Source: Eurosta solidaginis (taxonomy: Eukaryota > Arthropoda > Insecta > Diptera > Tephritidae). Taken from it: a stretch of 64,000 nucleotides of DNA. How positions within the stretch are numbered: the first letter of the stretch is position 1; every line of letters starts with the position of its first letter. The notes under the pieces are model-generated. The model was not told where the DNA came from and did not search any database. It worked only from the letters and a program-made list of their open reading frames with translations. Shown one piece after another: positions 53,955-64,000 of the stretch. A program made the translations under genes and the position numbers. The stretch lies in the NCBI RefSeq assembly GCF_040869045.1, contig NC_090319.1, positions 267,112,897 through 267,176,896 of the forward strand, in the 5' to 3' direction.

Positions 53955-55665
53955 AGTGAACTGTACGTCCAGCACACAAAAAGAGTATCCGCAATTCCTG
54001 AGTGCCAGAGCGATGTATGTCTTTGATCTTTTATCAGCTATTATCAAATTTAGCAGAAAAGTATTCCAGTTACTCCAGGCGCAAATAAGAATACCAACCC
54101 AAAATGTTAAAAAACCTAGAAGATTACTAAACATCCAAAAGAATAAGAGCTAAACCCAACTCTGCAGTCATAAGTTGTTAAAATAACCTTGTTCCGTACC
54201 GCAGCCATAGTTCTGAAAAATCCCATTTGTTGGCAAATTTCCACACCTTCCTTTTACCAATTCAACATTTTACTGGTGCTATAAGGATTTAACCTCCTAT
54301 GGCTCCTTACCACAACCGGAGATATGCAGTATTAAATATTTCATTTATTTTGCTTGTGCTTCGCCCCCTTCTTCCTCATCTCACATATTCTTAGTGGTGT
54401 TAGGGATTAACATACAACTCTTTACTTGATTTCAATATCCTAGCAAAAATACTTCCTTATATATCAAAAACTCCATTTGTATGGGAGGTGCCACGTATAT
54501 TTGATATATCGATATCAATTTTAGTTGTGATCAGTGGATCCGTTTAGGACGCTATACGATCTATACCTATATGCATACATACATATTTTGATTTTGATAT
54601 ATAAAGATAAGGGTATACGCCACACTAACCAAACAAACAAACAAAATTACTTAAAAAATCATCAATGACATGACAAGCAATATGGCTTTATATCGATCGA
54701 GTAATTAATCTACCAAAATCAATGCAGTATGGAGCAAATAATACTAATTTCGTACTAACTTGCTTTCGATTAAACAAACTTGTTCGATATCATCTGGGAT
54801 GTGTAGATATCTGTCTTTCTTTTGCAGTTACGAGGCGCACTACAAACTGGGTTGTGATATGTGACACACTTTTTTTATTCCCAAACATCAAAATCAATTT
54901 TCAAGTCAAAACAGTTTAAGATTTTTTTTTTTAGATCAGCTACCAGATCTCACATTCCCATTTCTTAACGAGTTATAGGCGCAAAAGTATATAAATATTA
55001 AGAGCATGGAGCACAGTTTAGTTACTTAGCGTAGCAGTAAAAAAAAAGAATATTAGTATGGGATGATGTTGCAAGGTAATGCATAACCGCAGTGCACATC
55101 ATGAACGGCATCTTAGACACTTCCTTGAAAACACCGATTACAAACATACACACACACATACCCATAGCAAAATGAACTGTTGTAACAAAGCACTCATCAA
55201 ACTATGGAAATGCACGTAATTATAAAATTTCTCATAAGTGTATTAGGAAAATATGCAGTCGAGTAGATAAGTGTTGCATTTTAACGTTGCTATTGTTTTT
55301 TTTTTTCTTATATGCAGTGGTAACAAAATGAATTATGATGGTAAAAATAAAATTTCAAGAGAGAGCTTGAAGTGAATTTACGATGGATGGGGGATAATAT
55401 AAAATACCACTCTTTACGCAAGGCGGATGAGGAATTGCTAATACGAATTAAAATTGCAGCAAAAAAAGTGTTGCTGTTGCATTGTTGGAAGTGGCTTTGG
55501 CTAAAAATCTGTTTTTAAAATGTTCTAAAATGAGATAACCTTTATATTTGTAAAGACGAACGGAAAATATGTTAAATGGAAAATTTCACTGACTTTACAT
55601 CTAGACCGCTTCGATAGAAATTTAGCAGAGTCCAGCGTTCTGCGCCAGGACAATGCCCACCTCAT
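53955..55665. other. AT-rich stretch, no recognised gene
   Basis: A TATATAAATA at 54988 followed by CACAGTTTAG near 55012 could be a weak promoter; nothing else recognised. Confidence 0.4.
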
Positions 55666-55669
55666 TCTG

Positions 55670-55725
55670 CTCAGGTTTGGTTAGGTTAAACTGGCCGATG
55701 AATAAAGACCTCATATTCAAATTGG
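55670..55725 (-). repeat. Short LINE 3'-end-like repeat with AACCTAACC edge
   Basis: GGTTAGGTTAAACTGGCCGAT then AAGACCTCATA. The relative at 57982-58022 is GGGTTAGGCTAACCTGGCTGATCC then GAAGACCTCGCATA. Both would be 3' ends of a minus-strand LINE different from the intact one. Confidence 0.5.
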
Positions 55726-55754
55726 CTGATATATCCATAGTGTTACCATAATTT

Positions 55755-56215
55755 GTTTATGACCACTTCAAATGGCCATAAGGTCAATTTGAACTTTGCG
55801 CACGTATCAAGTACTGATGACAATAAAATATTGTGATGCCGAGGTGACTTAAATGCAACGGACATAAGGTCACTTGATCTATGACACTTCTTATGGCATA
55901 AAGGTCATTCAAAACATTACACATGTATCAAGTACCAATGACAATGCAATAGTTTAATACCGGAGTGACACAAGGTCAGCGGACATAAATTTAATTGATC
56001 TTATGACCACTTAAAACTGTCACAAGGTCAATTGAAGCTTTGCACATATATCAACGACCGATGCAAAAATTCGATGGTAGGGTGACATGAAGTCACCGGA
56101 TATAGGGCCAATATAGCTTATATCGCATACGAATTGGTCAAAAGGTCAGTAGGACATTTAAAGTGGCCATAAGTTCAACTGACTTTGTGACTTTTCAAAC
56201 TTTGGCGAAATGCCA
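55755..56215 (+). repeat. Satellite-like array, period about 121-123 bp, 3-4 units
   Basis: TATGAC(C)ACTT-GGCATAAGGTCA-type blocks occur at about 55758, 55880 and 56002, with GTATCAAGTAC at 55804 and 55925 and a third variant ATATCAACGACC near 56047. Each unit carries AAGGTCA once or twice. Diverged. Confidence 0.7.
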
Positions 56216-56239
56216 TCTTCGCATGGGCATGAGCAAAAG

Positions 56240-57975
56240 GTCATAACAACATCTTTAATGAATTCAGACAAGCAAAAAACAGAACAAGAAAATTGTGAAT
56301 AAATATAGTTTATAAAAACTCAAAAAACACGATTTTAAAATTTAAAAATACTTTTTAAATATATTTAAAACAATAATGAATGAAAAATTGAAGTTCAGTA
56401 TTTTGAAAATTAATTTTAAGTTTTTAGTTCGGAGTGCTTTAAAATCGTGTTTTAAATTTTTTCTTTTACAATATTAATTATTTCCAAAACCTGCAGCTTT
56501 TTTATACCAAGGAACAACAAATTCTGCACTGTGCTTGAAGTAGAGGTATCGCTTAGTACAAGGTACAAAAAGGTGGTCGAAGTAAGAAAAACAAGAGCAG
56601 GTACCCAATTACACACAAAGTATATATTGCTGTTGTGTCTCCGTATTACTCACATCAGTAGACTTATGCTAGATATATGTCTAAGCTTTCATTTCATAGT
56701 GCATAAAACATCCACATATAAAAAAAAAATATTTTTCACCTAGCACAGCAGCAATTAAATCAAGCAATAAATAAAGCTTACAGCTGCAACCTAGACAAAA
56801 ATACTAAAGAAGTTCTCTATAAACCAACTTTATATAATGAAGTTAAAAAAGCAAACATATAAATCTGTTCTATACAAGTTCTATTGAAATAACGTGTGTC
56901 TATTGTCAGTGCTGTCTTAACAATCAACGGCCGTTTAAAAATTTGATATACTTGCAATTTTTTACTCCTCATACACTGCTGCTGCTGGTGCTTTCGCGCA
57001 TGCGCTGTGGTAATTGCTTCACGCCGCCACGGTAGTAGTGCCAAGATCAAAGGCATAAATCATAAATATAATAAGCAGTAATAGAAAAAAAAAAAATAAC
57101 AACAACAAAAATGCAAGTCTTCTGAAAATAGCCGGAACATAATTCGCACATTTTTGTTGCATGTTGAGCCTCAACTGCCATTTGAGAGTTGCCTGAGCTT
57201 TTACGAGCACCGCATGAATGTTCGGTATGTACGGTGCTGCTTAACTGCATTCAAGTAAGTTTTATTAAAGCTAACACTACCCTTCCTTACATCTCATATG
57301 CTCGAGTTCTTTTTCGCATTAATTTCACTTGTATTATATCTAACGTGTCTAAATAAATGTTCATTAGCTAATTGTTGATTGAAGTCCAGAGCTGAAGCAA
57401 AACAAAAAAAAAACAAAAAAAAACGCCAGCAAATTATCTACTTTGTAGCTTTATAATTTTTTATCTGTAACCAATTGAATTTTGAATAGTTGGTCGAGTA
57501 AGGTGTGGATTCCCAATATACTGCTTTGCTTACACTGGAAGTTTGCCAATTATTTCTCATGCACTCATTCACACCGCTCAAAAAATTTCTAGTAATATCT
57601 TAAATTAAGCACACACATTCAACGCACCGAAAAACGTGCTCGATATTTATTAAGTAACGTGATTGGCTGTGGTAAGCAATTTTTGTTATCGCGCTAATTT
57701 TATTCTTTTAAAAGCTGATTTCTCATTATAGAATAATTTTTTTTTGTTGTTTAGCGTTAATTGCTATTTTTATTAGCTATCGTTTTGATTGCTATCGATC
57801 TAGTTAGCTATTTACACCTAATTATGTAGCTAGCATTAATCTGATTAGAGATATTGGTGAAATTTGTGGATTATTGAATGCTAATTAGCCCAAGGCTTAG
57901 TTAAGAAACTGGAAACTTGTAAATACATAGATAAGTTATAATGTTTCGTTTTATAGCACTTCAAAGAATGTTGCG
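56240..57975. other. AT-rich non-coding stretch, no recognised gene
   Basis: Homopolymer A runs at about 57086 and 57401-57423. No domain in any frame. Confidence 0.4.
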
Positions 57976-57979
57976 CACT

Positions 57980-58025
57980 GTTGGGTTAGGCTAACCTGGC
58001 TGATCCACGAAGACCTCGCATACAC
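57980..58025 (-). repeat. Short LINE 3'-end-like repeat, relative of 55670
   Basis: GGGTTAGGCTAACCTGGCTG then ATCCACGAAGACCTCGCATA. See 55670-55725. Confidence 0.45.
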
Positions 58026-58544
58026 TGTGACCAATAACGTGCGGCAACGGCGCGCAACCACGAAAGTTGTTAGATTAATTAAGCGGAAAAAAGAAGAAAT
58101 AAAACACCAAAAAGGTTTCGTATTAATTCAATGACAAAGCGGTAGCTTGTTTTTTTTAAACAATTAGAATAAAACAACAAATGTTAATGAAAGAATTAAC
58201 AATTGTTGTGGAAAAATGATACTAAGTATATGTATTATGAAAAGTGACGCTTACGTGGACGTGAAAATCAGTGTTTCCTTGCTGGCTGCTGGATTCAAAG
58301 AGATCGAGTCTCTTTCCAACAAAAACGGATGAACCCACGATACAACACCTTCGTTGGGGTTTTCGCATAAAATGCATAAATATGCATATGTACTACCACT
58401 CACAATTGCCTGTGTGCCAGTGACTGCAAACATGTGTGGGTGTCAGTTCTAAACAGACTGAATTAGTCCGTAATGTTACCAAAAGAGTGTTTAGTGATAA
58501 AACCGAAACAATCTTTCAAAACACAGGACCTATGTTATAAAACT

Positions 58545-58655
58545 AGTCCGTCCTCTTGTCAAATACAGGAAGCTTTCTAGGGCTTTTGACACTTCCTGCT
58601 TCTGTATCTTACAGCTCAATCACCCCTTATAGCTGGAATCTTAGTCTGGAATAGG
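58545..58655 (-). pseudogene. LINE C-terminal fragment, relative of 26849-27150
   Basis: The plus-strand sequence GTCCGTCCTCTTGTCAAATAC, then AGGAAGCTTTCTAGGGCTTT and AATCTTAGTCTGGAA, runs parallel to 26885-26975 (CTCCGTTCTCTTGGCAAATAC, TAGTCTTAGCCTGGAA). The minus-strand frame gives SPRKLPVFDKRTD against SRELLVFAKRTELF. The zinc knuckle itself is not retained. Confidence 0.55.
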
Positions 58656-58669
58656 TAATTGGAGGCGTT

Positions 58670-59300
58670 TAAAATGAAAACGCATATCTGTCGATATCAA
58701 TGGAATCTTTGGTATTTAACTTTTTTGTTTTCAAAATTTACCGGTAAAATTAATTGCTTCAATGATATTCGGTAAAAGTTTTGTGATGATGTGATGATAA
58801 GCCTTGTTGCACTACATAAGCTCAGATGATCCAAATTACGAAGCATAATTGTTATGAACTTTCTTTAAGGATCTATTGATGATGAGGAATTTCTATAAGG
58901 AGTTAAGAACTTCAACCGGATAACGCACAGGTAGGTCTTCTTCCACCTCTGTGTCAAAATATTGATAAATTGTCTCGGTGTCTCGTGGTTTTTATTGAAT
59001 TTTGGCATTAATGATATTAGCATCCTCATTTTGAGGTGCCAGAATTGCCCTCTACTGAAGCTATTTATAGTCTGTATTGTTAGATTCAATATTTGGAAAC
59101 AAATTAGCTATTAAAGCTTCAGGTGATGTCATAAGTTCGCAACAAGTTGGAGGAAAAGAAATGAAATATGGTGGTAAAGAAATAAAAAAATTGCCATTAC
59201 TGATTTCAAGAAGTTGTTTAGCAAAAGCCCGTTGAAGTTTCCATGCACAAGTGCGCTCTCGTATTTGCAGAAAGAGTTTCTGTAGGCTTCCCTGACTGGG
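58670..59300 (-). pseudogene. Helitron helicase remnant 2
   Basis: Minus strand. From 59235 the sequence parallels remnant 1 (LLEISNGNFF versus QLIEICSGEIP). Near 59068-58905 it reads RAILAPQNEDANIINAKIQ, PRDTETIYQYFDTEVEED and RYPVEVLNSL, an unmistakable match to the C-terminal part of Helitron PIF1-like helicases (ERAILAPKN-DV--IN---Q, a YKSID-like step and YPTEFLNSL). Internal stops at several sites. The region 58670-58860 has no clear frame but matches 52800-52985 in nucleotide sequence. Remnant 2 retains the YPVE-LNSL part better; remnant 1 retains GDF-Q-LPV. It adjoins a LINE fragment on its left. Confidence 0.82.
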
Positions 59301-59304
59301 TCAG

Positions 59305-59965
59305 GTTTTGGCGAAAAATGATCCGGCCAAGAAAGTACTACAGTAGGCACCGCAGCTACGAAGCAGGGGAAGGGGAGATCTCCACTGAGTTAGGATAGGC
59401 AGGTGAAAGAAGAACTCCCTTGATGCTCCCAATTAACCTCAGTAATCACTATGGTCTATGTTTAGCGATTGTTGGCCCAGTGAGGCCATTGACAGTTAAT
59501 GCAAATATAGGTTAATAGCGCTGGCACACCGTACTTGGCATTCACAATGGCACAACGTTGAAGTGCATGTGGATTATTCGTTGGCGAGCACCCGCAATAT
59601 GTTTACACGTCAATGCAATGCACTACAATGCAATAATGCACACACATTTTTCTACACACACACACAGTCGGGTTTATTTATGACCGCTTAAATTTATTCC
59701 ATTTTCTTGCTTAGTTTTTTTTGCTCTCTTCCAATTAACTATCACTGACGCGATCAAATAATAGCAAGTAGAGCACGCAACTTTGTGGCGGAAACATGTT
59801 GCTAGGTCACTTTGAATATGAAAAGTACAGACATTCTGATAGGCATTTAAGCGATTTGCAATTCATTTTTATGTGACAAGCAAACGTATATATTTAAGCA
59901 ATCATGTATTTTGTAGGCGAATTTTTATATTGATATACATACATACATATGTACATAAGGCCATA
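59305..59965. other. Non-coding stretch, no recognised feature
   Basis: Two CA-rich short runs (about 59640-59668). Nothing else recognised. Confidence 0.4.
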
Positions 59966-59972
59966 CATAGAT

Positions 59973-60323
59973 GGTGACGGCGAACTGAACTACCATCCAA
60001 CGCAGATACTGAGTGGACATGGCGTTTTCAAAGAGTATATATGGAAGCGTAGGATAGAGGAAGATCCTCTTTGCCCAATGTGTACCACGGAGTAAGAAAA
60101 CGCAGAACACGTCATGTTCCACTGCCCCCGTTTCCACTAGGAAAGACTCGCTTTAGATAGAGTTTTTGGGGAGGAACCTAGCACAAGAAATTTGGTATCA
60201 CAAATGTGCAACAGGAAAGAGTGCTGGACTGCAGTGAGCAAAATGGCATTTATAGTCATCATACGCCTGATGGATGCTGATAGGGAGCGCAGAGAAATGC
60301 GCAGGAGAAGCAGTGGCCATTAA
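59973..60323 (+). pseudogene. R1-like LINE ORF2 C-terminus
   Basis: One frame across 117 codons with two internal stops: TQILSGHGVFKEYIWKRRIE, DPLCPMCTTE*ENAEHVMFHC and PRFH*ERLALDRVFG, ending SGH*. The order, GHG-F--Y then C-x2-C-x(8-10)-H-x4-C and CPRF, is the C-terminal zinc knuckle of R1-clade ORF2. All knuckle residues (two Cys, His, Cys) remain; the stops TAA and TAG look like single-base changes. No RT upstream, so 5'-truncated. Family differs from the LOA element. Confidence 0.75.
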
Positions 60324-60329
60324 ATCGAT

Positions 60330-61030
60330 ACTCAGGGCAAATAGCGGGAGCCTGGATGCAGGGACAACAGAAGGCTCTTAAAAAATGAGAAATATGGAAC
60401 GACCCTGAAGTAAAGCGAAAATGGTACCGGGGTGGGCGACGGTTCCAAATTGGGGCTATTTTTTAGTCTACGTACCCACGACAGCAATTATTGTGGATTA
60501 GGCATTTTTCAGCCCTCCCGCAAAAAAAGAGGATGGTGACATGTTTATGTCAGTAAGCGTAGTGGTTTGTCAAAAATTCAATACAGACAGCAGCAAACAT
60601 GGAACTAAAATGGAAACTTTCTGGCAAATTTCGGCAATACTTTTTTTTTTATTTTCGTCAATTTAAGAAATAACTTTCATGAGTTATTTTACTGAAGCTA
60701 TACAAAACATTCTCACAAACGTTTTCAAAAATTTGAAAACAATAAAAGTTTACGAAAATTTCGAACTTCTTACTTAGAGTTTTTGACTGTATTCAATTAG
60801 CGTGGCATGCTCCTATCGCTTTATAGAATTGTTGTTTTTAGTAATATTAAAGAAAAATTACAAAATTAGCAAACGGCGATGGTTACCAGGAAATGTTCTG
60901 AATCTCAATTCTTCATGAGCTAGCTTCTCGGGAGCTAAGTATTGAACTCGAAATCTCCAACATAAGAGTTTTTAAATTTTTTAAGTATACTGTCCTGCTG
61001 TTCAATCAGTTTAATTCTAACAACGTACAA
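60330..61030. other. AT-rich stretch, no recognised feature
   Basis: Nothing recognised; it precedes the left terminal repeat of the Tc1 copy. Confidence 0.4.
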
Positions 61031-61034
61031 AATA

Positions 61035-62473
61035 TAGTGGTGGCCAAATCATATGCAACCTTTCAAAATAGTTTAAGTAACACTACCGTAACGGTATTTT
61101 ATTCGTTGCCTTTGCTTTAACTATCCCTCAAAATAGCTTGTGTACTGCGTATAATATAATATCAATCGTTCCTGCAAATAAATAATTGTGTTTATTTAAA
61201 TAAAGTTTCGCGGTTTTGATAATGGCAAGAGACATATTTTGGAATTAAACTTCGGAGGAGAATTATTACAGACTTTCAGACAGGAATGGCACAGACAGAC
61301 ATTTATGGAAAATATAACATACACAAAAGTACCATTTTGCGAATAATAAAAAGGTTTGTTACAAGAAAAGAGGTTGTTGTTATTCACAGAGGAGGGCGAA
61401 TACGCAAAACCAGCCAAAGGACAGACAATTTGATAGTACAATTGGCAAAAAAGAATTCTGAAATTGTCCCAAGACAAATATTAAAATACTTTGATTTGCA
61501 AATATCACGAAAAGTGTGCGTAGACGCCTTTTGAAAGCTTCACTGCGAAATTGCCGTCCTGCACACAAACATATGATTTCAATGAAGAACAAGGCAAAGC
61601 GTTTGAAATTTGCCAAGGAGCATCTAAATTGTCCAATCAGCAAAAACAGTCCTCTTCAGCGATGAATCAAAATTTAACTTGATAGGCAGTGATGGATTGT
61701 CTTATGTGAGAAGACCAGTGAATAAACGGTATGATCTTCGTTATAGCAAGAAAACAGTTACGCATGGTAGAGGCAATATTATGGTGTGGGGCTGCTTTTC
61801 TGCAAACGGAGTTGGGCCATTACATAAAATTATTGGAGTTATGGACCGTTACGGCAAAAAAATATTTTGGAAGAAGTAATGCTGCCATATGCTGAGTGGG
61901 AAATGCCGGTGTGTTGAATATTCCAACAGGATAATTATAAGAAGCACACGGCAAAATATGTTAAGTCTTGGTTTGCAGCAAATAAAGTTAATGTTATGGA
62001 ATGGCCACCACAGTCCCCGGATCTCAACCGATTGAGAACTTGTAGGGACTGGTTAAAAGGCGAATATATAGGACTAGCATTAGAAACGGCGATGAGCTTT
62101 TTAATAAATTTCAAGAAGCCTTGAAATCGATCCCGATGAAAACCATCGATAATTTAATTACGCCAATGCCAAAACGATGCGCCGAGGTTATAAAACGCTA
62201 TGGGTTTGCTACAAAATACTAGTTTTACTATTTTTCACAATAACTGTCAAAAAGTTGCATTTGTTTTGTCCACGTACTTTTTAAGTTGTTAAAGAAGCGA
62301 AATTTTTCTCTTATGTCAGAATTGATTTTGTTTAATTTAAAAATATAAATTAATTTTCTACATACCAAATTAAAATAAATTGACTTTCAGTCAACATTCT
62401 CTAAAGTTTGATGATAAAGTACATAACATTTTTCGTAAATACCTTGTTGCTGCACATGATATGGCCACCACTA
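61035..62473 (+). mobile_element. Tc1-type DNA transposon, defective
   Basis: Ends are inverted: left TAGTGGTGGCCAAATCATAT (61035) and right, read backwards from 62473, TAGTGGTGGCCATATCATGT. About 1.44 kb with TA at the edges, fitting the TA target of the Tc1/mariner superfamily. Which TA is target and which is element end is ambiguous because the terminal C/G expected in CAGTG appears changed. It encloses one damaged transposase gene. Confidence 0.8.
61265..62221 (+). pseudogene. Tc1 transposase, multiple frameshifts
   Basis: Cut-and-paste transposase remnant. 61286-61534: DNA-binding domain, MAQTDIYGKYNIHKSTILRI (helix-turn-helix) and GRIRKTSQRTDN (GRPR-like hook). Then in another frame KSVRRRLLKASLRNCRP. 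About 61648-61879: LFSDESKFNL with the first catalytic Asp, then VMVWG-like NIMVWGCFSANGVGPL. About 61915-61960: FQQDNYKKHTAK with the second Asp. About 62010-62050: SPDLN, after which one base is lost so that IENL and a TAG in place of the Trp codon follow in a shifted frame. The end is RYGFATKY. Catalytic residues persist but at least four frame breaks and two stops preclude function. Confidence 0.85.
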
Positions 62474-62474
62474 A

Positions 62475-62949
62475 AAAATTCGCATTGATTTAACACATTT
62501 TTTTTTTTTCGTAAGGTGTTTCATATGTTATTCTGTATAAAAGATTAAGCTATACGCCCTTTATAGGGATTAAAAACACCCTGCGAATACAAATTCAATA
62601 TGAATCATTATAGACCTTCTGGACTACCTGGCAGGCTATGGTCTGCCAGAAAATTGGTTTGCCTGGATTTTAGAAATGAGCCTCGCTTACCTTTCACACT
62701 ATCCCAATATTTTATACTTCAGCTTCTATTTTCTTATTATTCTTATCTATCATTCCATTACTCTTCCTTCCGCTCCCACTCTACTACCACTTCTACACAA
62801 ATTCTTCCTCCCATACAATTTTCCCGCTGACTTATGTTATTTTCGTGATGAAGTACTGTGTAAGACGATATTTGCATAAGCATGCTTCCTACAGAGCTTC
62901 TGCTGCTTTCTTCACGGCTATAATTTCCGCCTAAAAGATGATGCAGTAA
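62475..62949. other. Stretch without a clear gene, upstream of LINE endonuclease
   Basis: The expected N-terminal half of the endonuclease (with the catalytic Glu motif) should lie here, but I could not recognise it in any frame. Pyrimidine-rich at 62715-62840. Confidence 0.35.
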
Positions 62950-64000
62950 TCTGGTTGTCGCCAAGTGCTGGCGTTCACGCCTGTGGACGAGCGTCTCGCC
63001 GCTATCCGAATAAAAGCAAAATTTTTTAATATATCATTCATCTGCGCCCATGCGCCGACAGAGGAGAAAGACGATGAGGTGAAAGACACTTTTTGTGAAC
63101 ACTTAGAACGCACATACGAGCGCTGCCCCCGTCAAGATATAAAAGTCGTGCTTGGCGACTTTAACGCCAGGGTGGGCAAAGAAGGTATTTTTGGCCCTAC
63201 AGTCGGAAAGTTCAGCCTACACAATGAAACTTCTCCTAACGGACTGAGGCTGTTTGACTTTGCCGGTGCTCGAAACATGGTCATATCAAGCACGAGGTTC
63301 ATGCATAAAAAGATACATCAAGCTACATGGCTGTCTCCTGATCGAAATACTCGCAATCAGATCGATCACGTTGTGATAGACGGACGGCATGCCTCCAGTG
63401 TTTTAGATGTGCGCACGATCCGAGGACCTAACATCGATTCGGAGCATTGTCTCGTTGCAGCCAAAATACGCACCCGCCTCAACGCGGCTAAAAACAAGGA
63501 ACAAAAAACACAAGGAAAGCTAGACGTCGAAAAGCTTCAATCACAACAGACTGCCAATGATTTCGCAACTCGACTCTCACACCTGCTCTCTGAGGGCACA
63601 ACTCATCCTGAAGGAATACAGGAGCAGCGGGAGCATATCTCCATCGCACTTCGTACTGCCGCCGAGGAAAACATTGGTTACCGGCGGCCACGAAAAAACA
63701 ACTGGTATGATGAAGAATGCCGCGTTGCAACCGAAAGAAAAGACGCTGCCTACAGGGCTACGTTAAAAGCGAGCACGACAAGAGGAGTGTGTGAACGCTA
63801 TCGTGAGTTGAAAAGGGAAGCGAGACGCCTTTTCAGGAAGAAAAAAGCAGAAGCAGAAAGGCGTGAGTACGAGGAGCTTGAGCTGCTAGCCACCAGGAAT
63901 AACGCCCGAAAATTCTACCAAAAAATACGGCGACAGACGGAAGGTTTTAAGACCGGGGCAAACTCCTGTAGGAATAAAAACGGCGACCTTGTAACTGATG
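62950..64000 (+). pseudogene. LINE ORF2 endonuclease and linker, runs off the window
   Basis: Open in one frame for 350 codons after a TAA at 62947 and continuing beyond the window. Begins VLAFTPVDERLAAIRIKAKF, then ISFICAHAPTEEKDDEV, VVLGDFNARVGKE (catalytic Asp/Asn), FGPTVGKFSLHNE, QIDHVVIDGRH and NIDSEHCLVAAKIRTRL. This is the exo-endonuclease-phosphatase domain of a LINE often mislabelled 'craniofacial development protein 2-like' in insect annotations. The final catalytic SDH is SEH here. The first third of the domain is missing or scrambled, hence pseudogene. The rest (YDEECRVATERKDAAYRAT, then a Lys/Arg/Glu-rich coil) is the linker to the RT, which would lie to the right. Confidence 0.8.

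Noticed and set aside
1..64000. CRISPR arrays, bacterial operons, phage or plasmid features
   Set aside because: No direct-repeat/spacer pattern with constant spacing and no bacterial genes; the sequence is clearly an insect nuclear genome.

Overview
This window is eukaryotic nuclear DNA, AT-rich, intron-poor in signal and dominated by transposable elements and simple repeats. I could not identify a single host protein-coding gene, rRNA, tRNA, operon, bacterial promoter or CRISPR array. The element types (LOA- and Jockey-type LINEs, R1-like remnants, Helitron helicase remnants, a Tc1 copy, a tRNA-derived SINE) and several non-coding repeats typical of true fruit flies point to a dipteran, most likely a tephritid. 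The repeats I mean are the 'GCCCACTTTTTCGATATCG' type, the 'GAGCCAAATCGGACCAC' tandem type, and AACCT-ended LINEs. Diptera is well supported; Tephritidae is inference from memory of such repeats.

The only long intact coding region is a complete LOA-type non-LTR retrotransposon on the minus strand at 28474-34187. It has ORF1 (572 aa, carrying a DUF4780-like region) and ORF2 (1192 aa: endonuclease, reverse transcriptase, RNase H, C-terminal zinc-knuckle-like motif). The two ORFs overlap by 38 nt and the element is bounded by a perfect 12-bp target-site duplication. It sits inside a (TTTTA)n array. Every catalytic motif I looked for is present, so this copy may be active or only recently silenced.

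The second major find is a tRNA-Gly-like SINE family of about 350-360 bp with four copies (7441-7791 +, 23674-24033 -, about 34295-34640 +, 53580-53940 +). Three copies have target-site duplications of 13, 11 and 13/14 bp. One copy is nested in or beside a Helitron remnant, and another lies in the same (TTTTA)n tract as the LOA element.

Layout. 0-2.6 kb: broken LINE reverse transcriptase and a short dispersed repeat. 2.6-7 kb: AT-rich DNA with triplet repeats and a Jockey 3' end. 7-15.4 kb: a LINE graveyard (2A-like/zinc-finger piece, three minus-strand Jockey fragments with CAA tails), a SINE, and a 2.3-kb non-coding composite repeat. 17.2-17.9 kb: a long inverted repeat. 19-24 kb: tandem repeats, a SINE and LINE debris. 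24-28 kb: pyrimidine-rich DNA and LINE fragments. 28-34.8 kb: microsatellite, LOA element and SINE. 35.6-42 kb: R1-like remnant, (TTATG)n, LTR-like stretch, small inverted repeat and LINE fragment. 44.8-45.3 kb: a TATCGAT-rich degenerate array. 52-59.3 kb: two Helitron helicase remnants, LINE C-termini, a SINE and a 121-bp satellite. 60-64 kb: R1-like C-terminus, a dead Tc1 copy, and the endonuclease part of another LINE running off the window edge.

Apart from the LOA element the coding material is mutually unrelated debris. The genes do not form a pathway; the history visible is one of nested insertion, deletion and decay.
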